Assembly: GCF_004944975.1 (NCBI RefSeq)
Contig: NZ_SPQG01000006.1
Span: 86,860-150,859 of the forward strand
Direction: 5' to 3'
Length of the DNA: 64,000 nucleotides
DNA from: Halorhabdus amylolytica
GTDB lineage: Archaea > Halobacteriota > Halobacteria > Halobacteriales > Haloarculaceae
Positions 54,560 through 63,366 of this stretch are shown one piece after another. Position numbers and translations under genes: made by a program. Numbering within the stretch: position 1 is the first letter of the stretch; each line of letters begins with the position of its first letter. The notes below the pieces were generated by a model that did no database searches, was not told the DNA's origin, and was given only the letters and a program-made list of their open reading frames with translations.

Positions 54560-54775
54560 TATGAACCTCCTGCCGAAGATTTCGGCCAGAGCGGGAGTCC
54601 ACGCGAAAGCCCCAGTGGAGGCTCACAGCCTCCACGTCGTCAGACCTCGTCTGACGGAACCCTCAACGAAGCGAACGGCGATAGCGCGGAACGAAGTTCC
54701 GCGGACCATTCGAGCGGGCCTGCGGCCCGCGAGAAGAAGCCGTGAGCGAGTAGGGTGGGGTAGTTTACAAGACGT
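54560..54775 (+). ncRNA. Possible right-end (omega-type) RNA of the tnpB element
   Basis: TnpB systems use a guide RNA overlapping the 3' end of tnpB and the element's right end. Here that region has four perfect hairpins: 54615-54635, 54638-54656, 54685-54703 and 54714-54730. This is position-based inference; two of the hairpin pairs may be later insertions, in which case the RNA may not work. Confidence 0.3.
54615..54730. repeat. Two further twin-hairpin units in the tnpB tail
   Basis: Unit one: GTGGAGGCT-CAC-AGCCTCCAC (54615-54635) and CGTCAGA-CCTCG-TCTGACG (54638-54656). Unit two: CGCGGAAC-GAA-GTTCCGCG (54685-54703) and GCGGGCC-TGC-GGCCCGC (54714-54730). Unit two is absent from the matching remnant at 27746-27795, which joins its flanks with three bases. 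Confidence 0.85.
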
Positions 54776-54922
54776 TCGACTCATGATCGAAAAGCAATCA
54801 TCTTCAAGTGTAGTTGTCTCGACTGGCTGACATTTTTAAGCGACTTTCTTCGACCCTGTTGGCCGATAATATCAATTGTCGGAAATGTCTTCGAGTAATC
54901 CACACTGCCACCGTTTGTTTCC

Positions 54923-55078
54923 TCAATCAGAAAATGCATGATAGAAGGTAGTAGACGCACCAAATATGACAAATAGGAACCCGACATAAAACAATACCGA
55001 GTGTTGGAACACCCATGCAATAAAGAGTCCTAGAATGGAGAGCTGGACGCCGACAACCGTTTCATCATTTACCGCCAT
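54923..55078 (-). CDS. Small membrane protein in the AT-rich island
   Basis: The 51-residue frame starts MAVNDETVVGVQLS and has two membrane segments (about 9-25 and 28-46). TTATAAC lies about 30 bases before the ATG, fitting a leaderless transcript. The base composition is clearly AT-richer than the core genes around it. I do not recognise it. It lies downstream of the Tat-signal gene on the same strand. Confidence 0.55.
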   Translation of the reverse strand: MAVNDETVVGVQLSILGLFIAWVFQHSVLFYVGFLFVIFGASTTFYHAFSD

Positions 55079-55115
55079 TGTTGAACTAATTTGGAGTAAT
55101 ACCGTTATAATCTGA

Positions 55116-55991
55116 TTATTCAAGTGGTTTTTTCGTAGCTTCGTGCTTCCAAGCAGTCGATGCTCCAGACGGAAGATCGACCCGAAGTGCACCAAGAGCG
55201 ATGCTGACATCGATGCCGCCGAGCGGGAGCAATGCATAGGTGTGCTCGTATGAGAATTGCACAGGGATATTGTCGTTTCCGCTATCCACTCTTGTTAGTT
55301 CAGTTCTCATTGTGACGGTTTTCTCCGCGGGACCGCCCACTTCATGGTGGACTTTGGCTGTCGGCCCATAGTTCGGATTGTATTCATTATGCTCCGCGTG
55401 AATAGGGTTATACTCCCCTTCGTCGAAATACCTGACCCCCTCCTCACTGGGTTCGAGAGCGCTCCATTCTGAACTGTCAAAGACGATGCCACACGCGTCA
55501 GCCACGTTGTTCGGAGTCCCGTTTGAATATGGAGGATCACCTTCGTCATGGAAAGCTATACTCCCATAAGCCGACCAAACGTCATCATGTTCTTTGTAGA
55601 GGTAGATCGCAATATCGGTAGTCGATTCCGAATGAAACCACTGTGGACTGATTTCCTCATCTGAAGCACTGACTTTCTTCTCCCCGTCTGGTCCAATGAC
55701 TTGCTTGTCATATCCGTGTGGGACGTCATTCGTTTCAAGCAGATCACTTGCTTCTTCGAATTCGCCTTGCAGGATCATATCCTCGACATCACTTGTGATC
55801 CCGACGTCCTCTGTTCCGTTTGTGTCTGAGTCTGTATCGGCGACGCTCGAAATTGACAAGGATGAGATTCCGGTTACTCCCAGTACGCTAGCGCCCGTAC
55901 TTTTCAGGAATGATCGTCGATTTGAACGCATTGACGACTCTCGTTGGTTTTCGCGGATTAGTCTGTTTGGATTGGCTTTTTCATCTGCCAT
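55116..55991 (-). CDS. Tat-exported protein of unknown function, AT-rich island
   Basis: The protein has a twin-arginine signal NRRSFLKSTGASVLGVTG and then an acidic, Tyr- and Asn-rich secreted domain with few hydrophobic parts, ending DLPSGASTAWKHEATKK. Start choice is uncertain: ATG 55991 gives 291 residues; ATG 55931 (MRSNRRSFLK) puts the signal at the N-terminus and may be better; a TTTAATAT box near 56025 argues against the start at 56042. Composition unlike the neighbours suggests recent transfer. No family recognised. Confidence 0.65.
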   Translation of the reverse strand: MADEKANPNRLIRENQRESSMRSNRRSFLKSTGASVLGVTGISSLSISSVADTDSDTNGTEDVGITSDVEDMILQGEFEEASDLLETNDVPHGYDKQVIGPDGEKKVSASDEEISPQWFHSESTTDIAIYLYKEHDDVWSAYGSIAFHDEGDPPYSNGTPNNVADACGIVFDSSEWSALEPSEEGVRYFDEGEYNPIHAEHNEYNPNYGPTAKVHHEVGGPAEKTVTMRTELTRVDSGNDNIPVQFSYEHTYALLPLGGIDVSIALGALRVDLPSGASTAWKHEATKKPLE

Positions 55992-56276
55992 TCTTGAATC
56001 AACAATGAGAAAACCATTTTGGAATATATTAAATCTTTTCATTTGTTCTACCTTTTAGTTGTAGTGTGAATTTAAGTCATACACATCAGTATATTTCGAG
56101 AAAATGACCTACATCCCCAAATCCCCTCTGATAAATCAAAAATCAACCTTGACACGGTGGATGCGATCGGGCAAAATTGCGCCGGTGGCTCCTGAAATAC
56201 TTTATTGAGTCTGTTTCCACTCTATATTTGATATACTTCCACAATGCCTATGCTGTTCGCCTGTGGACTTTCATAC

Positions 56277-56456
56277 ATGAACCTCGACGTCGAAGACCTC
56301 CTGAAGATCGTCCTCGTGTTGGTTCTGGTCTGGATCGTCCTCGAGATCGTCTCGGAGATCATGGGCCTGTTCGCGTGGCTGCTCGGGCCGTTCCGCCCGC
56401 TGCTCGGGTTGATCATCGTCGTCCTGATCGTGTTGTGGCTTCTGGATCGGATCTAA
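56277..56456 (+). CDS. Small haloarchaeal membrane protein
   Basis: The 59-residue protein starts MNLDVEDLLKIVLVL and has two membrane segments (about 8-30 and 36-57), ending LWLLDRI. I recall similar short proteins in other haloarchaea (a DUF7554-type name), not confirmed. ATG 56277 is preferred to 56244. It marks the return to normal GC content after the island. Confidence 0.65.
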   Translation: MNLDVEDLLKIVLVLVLVWIVLEIVSEIMGLFAWLLGPFRPLLGLIIVVLIVLWLLDRI

Positions 56457-56531
56457 TGGGCATCATTCGGACGTCGTTCTGGACTGGAGGCGATCGGCGC
56501 GCTTATTCTGCTCGACCACTCCCATGGAGAC

Positions 56532-57035
56532 GTGTACAGTCTGAACGTCCCGGTCCCCTCCTCGGTGGCTCGCTTAGCGAGCGACCTGGCTGGGGACGTG
56601 CCACGGGCCAGGGAACGATCCCGCGGCGAGCACACACTCGTCCTCAAACGGATCGAGGGAGAGCGATCCGTGCCACGGGTTCGCGCCCGGGTGCGTGAGC
56701 ACCTCACGGGCCAGCCAGCCTTCGAGGCACGGGTGACCGGGATCGACTACTTCGCCGAGGCGACGAGCGGTCCCTCACCGGTCGTTTATCTCACCGTCGA
56801 GAGTCCGGAACTCCGCCGGCTGCACGGGCTACTCCTCGAGCTATTTTCGCCAGTCGAGGGGATGGAAGGTGACGAGTACACCCCTCACGTCACGATCGCA
56901 CGGGGTGGCGACCGCGACGCGGCAGTCCGCTTGACTGAGCGCTCGATCGAGCCGATCACTTGGACGGTGACGCGACTCACCGTCCGTGACGCCAGACGCG
57001 GAGAACCTGCCAGTAGCGTCTCGCTGCCGGCCTGA
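56532..57035 (+). CDS. 2H phosphoesterase family (RNA 2',3'-cyclic phosphodiesterase-like)
   Basis: The 167-residue protein has the two H-x-T/S motifs of the 2H superfamily: HTLVL (about 35) and HVTIA (about 117). LigT/ThpR members hydrolyse 2',3'-cyclic phosphates or ligate RNA ends. The start is GTG at 56532 (MYSLNVPVPSS). It ends 17 bases before the convergent M50 protease gene. Confidence 0.82.
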   Translation: MYSLNVPVPSSVARLASDLAGDVPRARERSRGEHTLVLKRIEGERSVPRVRARVREHLTGQPAFEARVTGIDYFAEATSGPSPVVYLTVESPELRRLHGLLLELFSPVEGMEGDEYTPHVTIARGGDRDAAVRLTERSIEPITWTVTRLTVRDARRGEPASSVSLPA

Positions 57036-57052
57036 CACGTCGTCCGTCAGTT

Positions 57053-58297
57053 TCAGTCCTCGAAGCGGCGGTCTTCCCGACTCGCTTCCTGTTCGTCTTC
57101 CTGGGACAACGTCGTCGGCACGCCGTTACTCAGTGTCCGTCCGCCCGCCACGGTGTTACGGCCGCTCTCCTTTATGATGGAAAGCGCCGTCATGAGGTCC
57201 GAGCGGGTGATCAGTCCGACGAACTCGTCGTCTTCCATGACGATCAGTCGGCCGATGTTGTTCTCCTGCATCCGCGTCAGGGCCGTCATGGCGTTCTCGT
57301 CCGGGTGGATCGATTTCAGGTCCGTCGTCATCACTTCCTCTGTCCTGAACGCCTCGCGTTCGACCTCCCGGACCGCGCGGGCGTCCTCTAAGGTGACCAG
57401 CCCGAGGATCTGGTCGTTCTCGACGACGGGGAAGCCGGTGTGACGCTCGCGGAACATCAGCTCCATCAGTTCGGCGACCGACAGCTCGGGGTCGACCGAC
57501 TGGACGCGATCGGCCGGCGTCATCACGTCCCTGACGGCCACACCCTCGAAGGCGGCTTTCATCGTCGTCATTTGGGCCTCGCCTGAGGCGCCGATGTAGA
57601 TGAAAAAGGCGATGGCGACCAGGAAGAGTCCGCCACCGCCGAACAGACCGAACAGGCCCAACAGGAGGGCAAAGAGCTTGCCGACCTCCGCGGCGATCTG
57701 GGTCGCGCGAGCGTACGGACGATTCCTGGCCAGCAGGGCTCGGAGGACCCGTCCGCCGTCCATCGGGAACCCCGGCATCATGTTGAAGACCGCCAGCACA
57801 ATGTTCATCAGCGCGAGGTACCCGAGCAGGAACTTCACGGAAGCAATCCCGACCGAATCGCCCGTCGGGACGAGCCAGAACCCGGCGTAGGAAAGCCCTG
57901 CGAGGGCGACGCTGACGAGCGGTCCCGCGAGCGCGATGAACAGCTCCTGTTTCCAGTCCTCCGGCATCTCGTCGAGCTGGGCGATCCCGCCGAACAGCCA
58001 CAGCGTGATCGAGGAGATCGGGAAGCCAAAACGCATCGCCGTCAGGGAGTGGCCGAGTTCGTGGAGGACGACACAGACGAACAGCCCGACGGCCGCCGCG
58101 ATCCCGAGCAGCCACGGGAGCTGTCCGCTGGACAGCGGTTCGACGGGGATGCCGGCCCCCCAGACCTCGTTCATCAACTCGACGGACTGCCCGACCTGTG
58201 CGCCGATGAGCCAGGCGAAAAGCGGGAGCACGAGCAGGAACGTCAGATCCAGTTGTATCGGGATCCCGAACGCGCTGCCGATCCGGAAACGTCGCAT
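57053..58297 (-). CDS. M50 family (site-2) membrane protease with CBS domains
   Basis: The 414-residue protein has the zinc motif HELGH at 79-83 inside the membrane, the second site NMMPGFPMDGGRV, about five to six membrane segments, and two cytoplasmic CBS domains at about 245-375. Such proteins cut membrane-bound regulators, with the CBS pair sensing nucleotides. ATG 58297 (MRRFRIGSAFGIPIQLD) is the family start. It is divergent from the helicase gene. Confidence 0.94.
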   Translation of the reverse strand: MRRFRIGSAFGIPIQLDLTFLLVLPLFAWLIGAQVGQSVELMNEVWGAGIPVEPLSSGQLPWLLGIAAAVGLFVCVVLHELGHSLTAMRFGFPISSITLWLFGGIAQLDEMPEDWKQELFIALAGPLVSVALAGLSYAGFWLVPTGDSVGIASVKFLLGYLALMNIVLAVFNMMPGFPMDGGRVLRALLARNRPYARATQIAAEVGKLFALLLGLFGLFGGGGLFLVAIAFFIYIGASGEAQMTTMKAAFEGVAVRDVMTPADRVQSVDPELSVAELMELMFRERHTGFPVVENDQILGLVTLEDARAVREVEREAFRTEEVMTTDLKSIHPDENAMTALTRMQENNIGRLIVMEDDEFVGLITRSDLMTALSIIKESGRNTVAGGRTLSNGVPTTLSQEDEQEASREDRRFED

Positions 58298-58444
58298 GGT
58301 GCGGTCTACTCGCGGGAGTCTCTTAAGAACCCGTGTCACAGACGGGACTGCCGACTGATCCGGGCTGGTACTGCCGGGCGGATCGAACCCGTCACCGACG
58401 CCGGGTCCGAGCGACTCAAGTACCGCCCTGCCCCACGTGGAGGT

Positions 58445-60544
58445 GTGTCCCAGCAGCTTTCGGCCGTCGACACGCTGTTCCTCCACGAGGACGGCGAGGA
58501 CTTCCGGGTAGTCGTCCAGCAGGACGGACAGCGGGTTCTGGGCGGTCGGCTGGAGATCAAGGAGACCTCGGCCGGTCCCCGACCCGCACGCCTCCGGGTC
58601 CAGCGCGGTAGCCAGGAAGACCTCCGCAGCCCCGACCAGTTCGTCGAACTCGCCCGCCGGGCTGAACGGATCCGTGTCTCCGAACAGACCTCGCCGCGGG
58701 GACGACGCGTCGCCCGCGAGATGCTTGAGGCCTACCAGCTGGACGCCAAGGTCGTCCGGACCTGCCGGTACTGTGCCTCCTCGGGGGAGTACTCGCCGAT
58801 CACGAGCGAGACCGCGATTGCGGCTGACGGCGAGGAGATATGTCCCGATTGTGCGATCGCCGAACTCGAACGCGAACTCGCTTATCACGGCGACGTGACC
58901 GGGACCGCCCGCGATCGACTGGAAGAACTTCTGCTGGAGGTCCAGGACCTCGAACGCATCACGAAGCTTCTCTCGGGCGAACTCGACCCGGAACTCACGA
59001 AGTTCGACGAGATCAGCGCCACCGTCGAGGACGTCGAGCTCGTCCCGACGGACTCTCTTTCTCTCCATCCGGGAATGCAACAAAAGCTCGAATCGCAGTT
59101 CGACGAACTCCTGCCGGTTCAGAGCCTCGCGGTCGAACACGGCGTCACAGCGGGCCAGGATCAACTGGTCGTCTCCGCGACTGCGACGGGCAAGACCCTG
59201 ATCGGCGAGATGGCCGGGATCGATCGCGTGCTCAACGGGAAGGGAAAGATGCTCTTTCTCGTCCCGCTAGTGGCGCTTGCAAACCAGAAGTATCAGGACT
59301 TCCAGGCGGAGTACGGCGACATCGTGGACGTAAGTCTCCGGGTGGGATCGAGTCGTATCCGTGGCGAGGGCGGCGGCTTTGATCCCAGCGCCGACGTGAT
59401 CGTCGGGACCTACGAGGGGATCGATCATGCGCTCCGGGTCGGTCACGACCTCGGCGAGATCGGGACGGTCGTCATCGACGAGGTCCACACGCTCGGGGAG
59501 GGCGAGCGGGGCCACCGCCTCGATGGCCTCATCTCCCGGCTGAAGTACTATTGTGAGGCGGATGGGCGGACAGCCGCGCGCGACGGTCGGGGGGATGACG
59601 CGACCTGGGATGGAACTGCCGCGAGCCCTGGCGACACGCAGTGGATCTACCTCTCGGCGACCGTCGGCAACCCTGGGTCGCTTGCCGAGTCCCTGGAGGC
59701 CCAACTCATCGAGTTCGAGGAGCGCCCGGTCCCGATCGAGCGCCACGTCACCTTCGCCGACGACTACGAGAAGGTCGACATCGAGAGCAAACTCGTCAGA
59801 CGCGCGTTCGACTCGAAATCCTCGAAGGGGTATCGCGGCCAGACGATCATCTTCACCAACTCTAGGCGGCGCTGTCACGAGATCTCCCGCCGGCTGGAGT
59901 ATTCTTCCGCGCCGTATCACGCCGGACTGGACAACAGCCGCCGCGGGAAAGTGGAGTCGATGTTCGCCGACCAGGAACTGGCCGCAGTCGTGACCACGGC
60001 GGCCCTGGCAGCGGGTGTCGACTTCCCGGCCTCCCAGGTCATCTTCGACTCCCTGGCGATGGGTATCGAGTGGCTCACTGTCCAGGAGTTCTCCCAGATG
60101 CTCGGACGGGCGGGCCGACCGGACTACCACGATAAGGGCACCGTCTATCTGCTGGTCGAACCCGACGGCGTCTATCACAACAGCCAGGAGATGACCGAGG
60201 ACGAGGTCGCGTTCAAACTCCTCAAGGGGGAGATGGAACCGGTGACGAGTCTCTACGACGAGAGTGCGGCCGTCGAGGAGACGCTGGCGAACATCGTCGT
60301 CGCGGGCAGTGCTGCCAAGCGACTCAACGATCGGATGCTCGGGGATGTCCCGACCAAGCACGCCCTCGGGAAGTTACTGGAGTACGAGTTCATCGACGGG
60401 CTGGAACCGACCCCGATGGGTCGAGCCGTGACGCGGCACTTCCTCTCGCCCGACCGGGCGTTTCTGCTACTCGACGGGATCCGCAAGGGGATGGATCCCT
60501 TCGAAATCGTCGCCGAGACGGAACTCGCAGACGAGGAGCTATAG
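58445..60544 (+). CDS. DEAD/DEAH-box helicase with N-terminal zinc-binding part
   Basis: The 699-residue protein has an N-terminal domain (1-190) with CRYCASSGE and CPDC cysteine pairs, then a superfamily 2 core: SATATGKT as Walker A, VIDEVHTLG, and QMLGRAGRPDY as motif VI, as in the Ski2/Hel308-like group. The GTG at 58445 sits right after GGAGGT, too close for a normal Shine-Dalgarno spacing, so the start is not certain. The stop overlaps the convergent channel gene by six bases. Confidence 0.88.
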   Translation: MSQQLSAVDTLFLHEDGEDFRVVVQQDGQRVLGGRLEIKETSAGPRPARLRVQRGSQEDLRSPDQFVELARRAERIRVSEQTSPRGRRVAREMLEAYQLDAKVVRTCRYCASSGEYSPITSETAIAADGEEICPDCAIAELERELAYHGDVTGTARDRLEELLLEVQDLERITKLLSGELDPELTKFDEISATVEDVELVPTDSLSLHPGMQQKLESQFDELLPVQSLAVEHGVTAGQDQLVVSATATGKTLIGEMAGIDRVLNGKGKMLFLVPLVALANQKYQDFQAEYGDIVDVSLRVGSSRIRGEGGGFDPSADVIVGTYEGIDHALRVGHDLGEIGTVVIDEVHTLGEGERGHRLDGLISRLKYYCEADGRTAARDGRGDDATWDGTAASPGDTQWIYLSATVGNPGSLAESLEAQLIEFEERPVPIERHVTFADDYEKVDIESKLVRRAFDSKSSKGYRGQTIIFTNSRRRCHEISRRLEYSSAPYHAGLDNSRRGKVESMFADQELAAVVTTAALAAGVDFPASQVIFDSLAMGIEWLTVQEFSQMLGRAGRPDYHDKGTVYLLVEPDGVYHNSQEMTEDEVAFKLLKGEMEPVTSLYDESAAVEETLANIVVAGSAAKRLNDRMLGDVPTKHALGKLLEYEFIDGLEPTPMGRAVTRHFLSPDRAFLLLDGIRKGMDPFEIVAETELADEEL

Positions 60545-62716
60545 CTCCGAGCGTTTGACCAGCGCGTAGATCAACAGCGCCGAGAGGATGACGCTCAGGT
60601 AGGCCTCGCTGACCGCCAGTACGACGGCGGCCGGTCCCTTCGGGTCCATCACGCCGTACCCGATCGTCGTGTAGGAAATGTAGCTGAGGCGGGCGTTTTC
60701 GAAGAGGATCGTCAGTCCTTCCGGAGAGAACACCTGCCCGATGTTTGCCAGTGCGATCTGCTTGCCGTCGGCCGCCCCTGTCTGGAACAATGATCCACCG
60801 AAGACGTACGGAAAGACGTACAGGACCGGAGCAACCACGAACGCGAGCGCGATCCGGATCGGCCGCATTCCGTGGCCACACGTCGCACCGAGGAAGTAAT
60901 TCTCGAAGGCACGACCGGCGTTTTTGACGCGAGTCGAGAGCCCAGCGGAGGCGTCTCGAATGACTTCGAGGTTCTTCCGGCGGCTGTATTGCTGGCGCTT
61001 GACCCGGAATTCGCCCGCGACTTTCATGTCACCGGCCTCGGCGGCCGCCTGTTTGGCCTTGAGGTACGTCGTCTCGACCGCCTCAGGTGTCATCTCCAGT
61101 TCGTAATCGGGCTCGGCTTCGGGTGGCTCATCGAAGGTGTGGAGGTCCCAACTGTTTCGATCGAGGTAATCCCGGTGGTCGCTGAAGTCGAATTCGAAGT
61201 CCGAGAACTCGTCGAACTCCGTCCGGCAGAACCGAAAGTAATCCAGCAGCTCCTGGGAATCGGACTGTTTCTCGACCGTGAGTTCGAGGTCGCCAACGCT
61301 GGCCAGGGTCATATCGTAGCGTACCCACCCGTCGGCGGGCTGGCCGATCCGGCCGCCCTTGATCGAGGCCCGGGAGAAGTCGACGAAGGCATCGCCATCG
61401 ATCTGAGTGGCCTCGAAGTCGACGCGATCGCTGAAGGTACACCCGCTGAAATCAATTTTCCCGCCGAAGAAGGTCTCGGCAAAGTTCGCGGACGTAAACT
61501 CGGCGTCGTGGAAGTAGGCGTCAGTCCCGAAGTAGGCGTTGGCGAAGGTGGCGTCGTCCTCGAGGAAGTTGTCGTCGCCGGTGAATTCGGCGCCCCGGAA
61601 GGTACACCTCGCTTCGAAGCGGACGTTGCTGAAGCTGACGTCGCCGCCGAAATGGGCCTCGTCGAAGTCGGCCTCGTCCCGGAAGATAGCGCCCTCGAAG
61701 ACAGCGTCGCCGTCGAAACGTGCGTTCTCGAAGTCGGCCCGGCCATCGATCTCGACGGTCTGCAACTGTGCGCCGCGGAACCGCGCCCACTGGAAGTTCG
61801 CTTCGCCGTGGAACTGGGCCCCGGCGAACGTCAGGTCGGCTTCGAGGGCGCGTTGACCGCCCGCGAACGCCGTGCCCCTGAAACTCGCGTCGGCCTGGAA
61901 CTCGACGGAGGCGAAGTCGGTGTCCTCGCCAAAGCGCGCCTCGTCGAAGTTCGCGAGCGAGTCGAAGACGGCCCGGGTAAATTCCACGTCGCCAGTCAAG
62001 GCAGTCTCTTCGAAGACGGCCTCGCTCGCGAACCGAACATCTTCGAAGTGGACGCACCCGAACTCCGCCTGTGTGAAGTCGGCACGGCCACGAAACGTGG
62101 CACCGGTGAAGCTGGTGTTGTCGTCGAGTTGGTTCGAATCGCCGTGGAACTCGGTTCCCCGGAACGCGGCCCGGGCCTGGAAGGTTCCGTCGTCGAAGTC
62201 CACGTCGTTGTCCAGGACTGCATCATCGAACCGAACCGGTGCCTCGAACGTCACACCGTCGAAACACACGTTCCCGTCGAAGCGTGCCTCGAAGGCGTCG
62301 ATTTCACCGGTGACTGTGAGGTTCGATGCCGACAACCGCCCGGTGAACCGCGCGTTCCTGAAGTCAAACCCGCCGACTGTCGCCCCATCGAGACGGATCG
62401 GGAGACCGATCGTCGCGAACGCCGCCGAGATCGGTCCTTCGATCGTTGCCTCCCGTAGATCGATCGGATGTTTGTCGACACCTTCCAGCCGTTGTCGGTC
62501 GAGATCGAGCGCTGGTAACGTAATACCACGCAGATCCTTCTGTTCGGCGTTGCCCCGACGTGCCACTACGAGAAACGCCTCACTGACCGTCTGTTCGTCG
62601 ATTCCCCGGTCCCGACGCTCGGCCGGTGAAAGCCGGAGAATCTCCAATTCCCGGGTCAGGTCCGTCGACCTCGGGCCCCCGTGATCCCCGTCACTGAGTT
62701 TCTTCCCGTCAGACAT
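60539..62716 (-). CDS. Pentapeptide-repeat protein with a C-terminal ion channel
   Basis: The 725-residue protein has a long run of A(D/N)F-x-x pentapeptide repeats at about 100-470, which form a beta helix, a linker, and a C-terminal two-helix channel module with the potassium selectivity filter TTIGYG near residue 685, followed by a last helix SVILSALLIYALV. It belongs to the pentapeptide repeat/Ion_trans_2 group. The beta helix may gate or localise the channel. TTAATATATAGG 26 bases upstream of the ATG suits leaderless transcription. Confidence 0.88.
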   Translation of the reverse strand: MSDGKKLSDGDHGGPRSTDLTRELEILRLSPAERRDRGIDEQTVSEAFLVVARRGNAEQKDLRGITLPALDLDRQRLEGVDKHPIDLREATIEGPISAAFATIGLPIRLDGATVGGFDFRNARFTGRLSASNLTVTGEIDAFEARFDGNVCFDGVTFEAPVRFDDAVLDNDVDFDDGTFQARAAFRGTEFHGDSNQLDDNTSFTGATFRGRADFTQAEFGCVHFEDVRFASEAVFEETALTGDVEFTRAVFDSLANFDEARFGEDTDFASVEFQADASFRGTAFAGGQRALEADLTFAGAQFHGEANFQWARFRGAQLQTVEIDGRADFENARFDGDAVFEGAIFRDEADFDEAHFGGDVSFSNVRFEARCTFRGAEFTGDDNFLEDDATFANAYFGTDAYFHDAEFTSANFAETFFGGKIDFSGCTFSDRVDFEATQIDGDAFVDFSRASIKGGRIGQPADGWVRYDMTLASVGDLELTVEKQSDSQELLDYFRFCRTEFDEFSDFEFDFSDHRDYLDRNSWDLHTFDEPPEAEPDYELEMTPEAVETTYLKAKQAAAEAGDMKVAGEFRVKRQQYSRRKNLEVIRDASAGLSTRVKNAGRAFENYFLGATCGHGMRPIRIALAFVVAPVLYVFPYVFGGSLFQTGAADGKQIALANIGQVFSPEGLTILFENARLSYISYTTIGYGVMDPKGPAAVVLAVSEAYLSVILSALLIYALVKRSEL

Positions 62717-62736
62717 ATCCGCGCTGTAGGATGACT

Positions 62737-62748
62737 CTTAATATATAG
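62737..62748 (-). promoter_or_regulatory. TATA box for the pentapeptide-repeat channel gene
   Basis: CCTATATATTAA on the minus strand is centred about 26 bases before the ATG at 62716, which puts the transcription start at or next to the start codon. Confidence 0.6.
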
Positions 62749-62826
62749 GTTCGCACTCGCTGCTGTGTCAAACAGACCCATACTGATAAGCGGATCAAGC
62801 AGGGTGATCGAACGACCGACGCCGTC

Positions 62827-63366
62827 TCAATCGGTCGGGTGGCCCATCGGCTGACGTTCATTCGGCTCCCGGTCCGTTGGATCGGGGTTGGGAACGGGCT
62901 CGAAGCTCGTCCGCGTATAGAGCGCGAGGTCGAATTCCGGATAGGTGTGGTAGGTTTCGTAGCCCGTCGCCCCGATAGTCACCGTCGTCGCGGCGTCTTC
63001 CTCGAACCAGTAGGCGAGATCGAACGTCGCGTCGGCGGGGAACGTCGCCAGTGGACGCCGCTCGATTTTCGTTTCACAGCGTACGCGTTCCGTTTCATAC
63101 TCGAGGCTGATAGCTGTCGAACTGTGGCCGTCACTGTCTTGCTGTGGGCCGTCTAGGGCGATCCGCTCACCTGCGTCACCCGACAACTGCTCACAGGAGA
63201 CCAACTCGTGAAAGTCGTAGGCTGGAGCGCTGATGTAATGGGAACTCCCGATAACTCGGAACGTGAATGACGTCCCCAGCACGCGGGTCGTCAGCGAGTC
63301 GAACACCTGGAGGTCGATCGATGGCGGCTCGGTACTGTGGACGAATTGGAGGGTGGATCGAGTCAT
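62827..63366 (-). CDS. DUF2617 family protein
   Basis: The 179-residue protein starts MTRSTLQFVHSTEPPSIDL, with TSFTFRVIGSSHYISAPAYD and a late VTIGATGYETYHTYPEFDLA. I recall DUF2617 proteins of this kind next to spermidine synthase-like genes, which is the case here (overlap ATGA at 63363-63366). Function unknown. ATG 63366 is preferred to 63444, which lies inside the neighbour. Confidence 0.75.
   Translation of the reverse strand: MTRSTLQFVHSTEPPSIDLQVFDSLTTRVLGTSFTFRVIGSSHYISAPAYDFHELVSCEQLSGDAGERIALDGPQQDSDGHSSTAISLEYETERVRCETKIERRPLATFPADATFDLAYWFEEDAATTVTIGATGYETYHTYPEFDLALYTRTSFEPVPNPDPTDREPNERQPMGHPTD

Larger units (their letters stand above)
53319..54745 (+). pseudogene. tnpB: TnpB nuclease gene broken by a 56-bp hairpin insertion
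   Basis: TnpB is an RNA-guided RuvC nuclease. The frame from 53319 reads normally to STVLGV, then 56 bases (53901-53956) intervene, and the protein resumes in another frame with [18 protein letters not shown], which holds the RuvC-I Asp. Later parts are intact: [14 protein letters not shown] (RuvC-II Glu), the zinc finger CSHCGFTH and [17 protein letters not shown] (RuvC-III Asp). Removing the 56 bases restores the frame exactly. Without programmed frameshifting no full protein is made. Confidence 0.88.
53319..54775 (+). mobile_element. IS1341-type (IS200/IS605 family) element without tnpA
   Basis: The element has a single tnpB and no Y1 transposase gene, as in IS1341-type members, which need TnpA from elsewhere. 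The right end is rich in hairpins and ends near GCGAGTAGGGTGGGGTAG (about 54746-54763), where a second partial copy at 27746-27795 also stops. Exact ends cannot be fixed from one copy. Confidence 0.7.

Noticed and set aside
60872-62458. A 528-codon frame opposite the pentapeptide-repeat gene
   Set aside because: It mirrors the repeat pattern of the real gene and shows only monotonous E, V and G runs.
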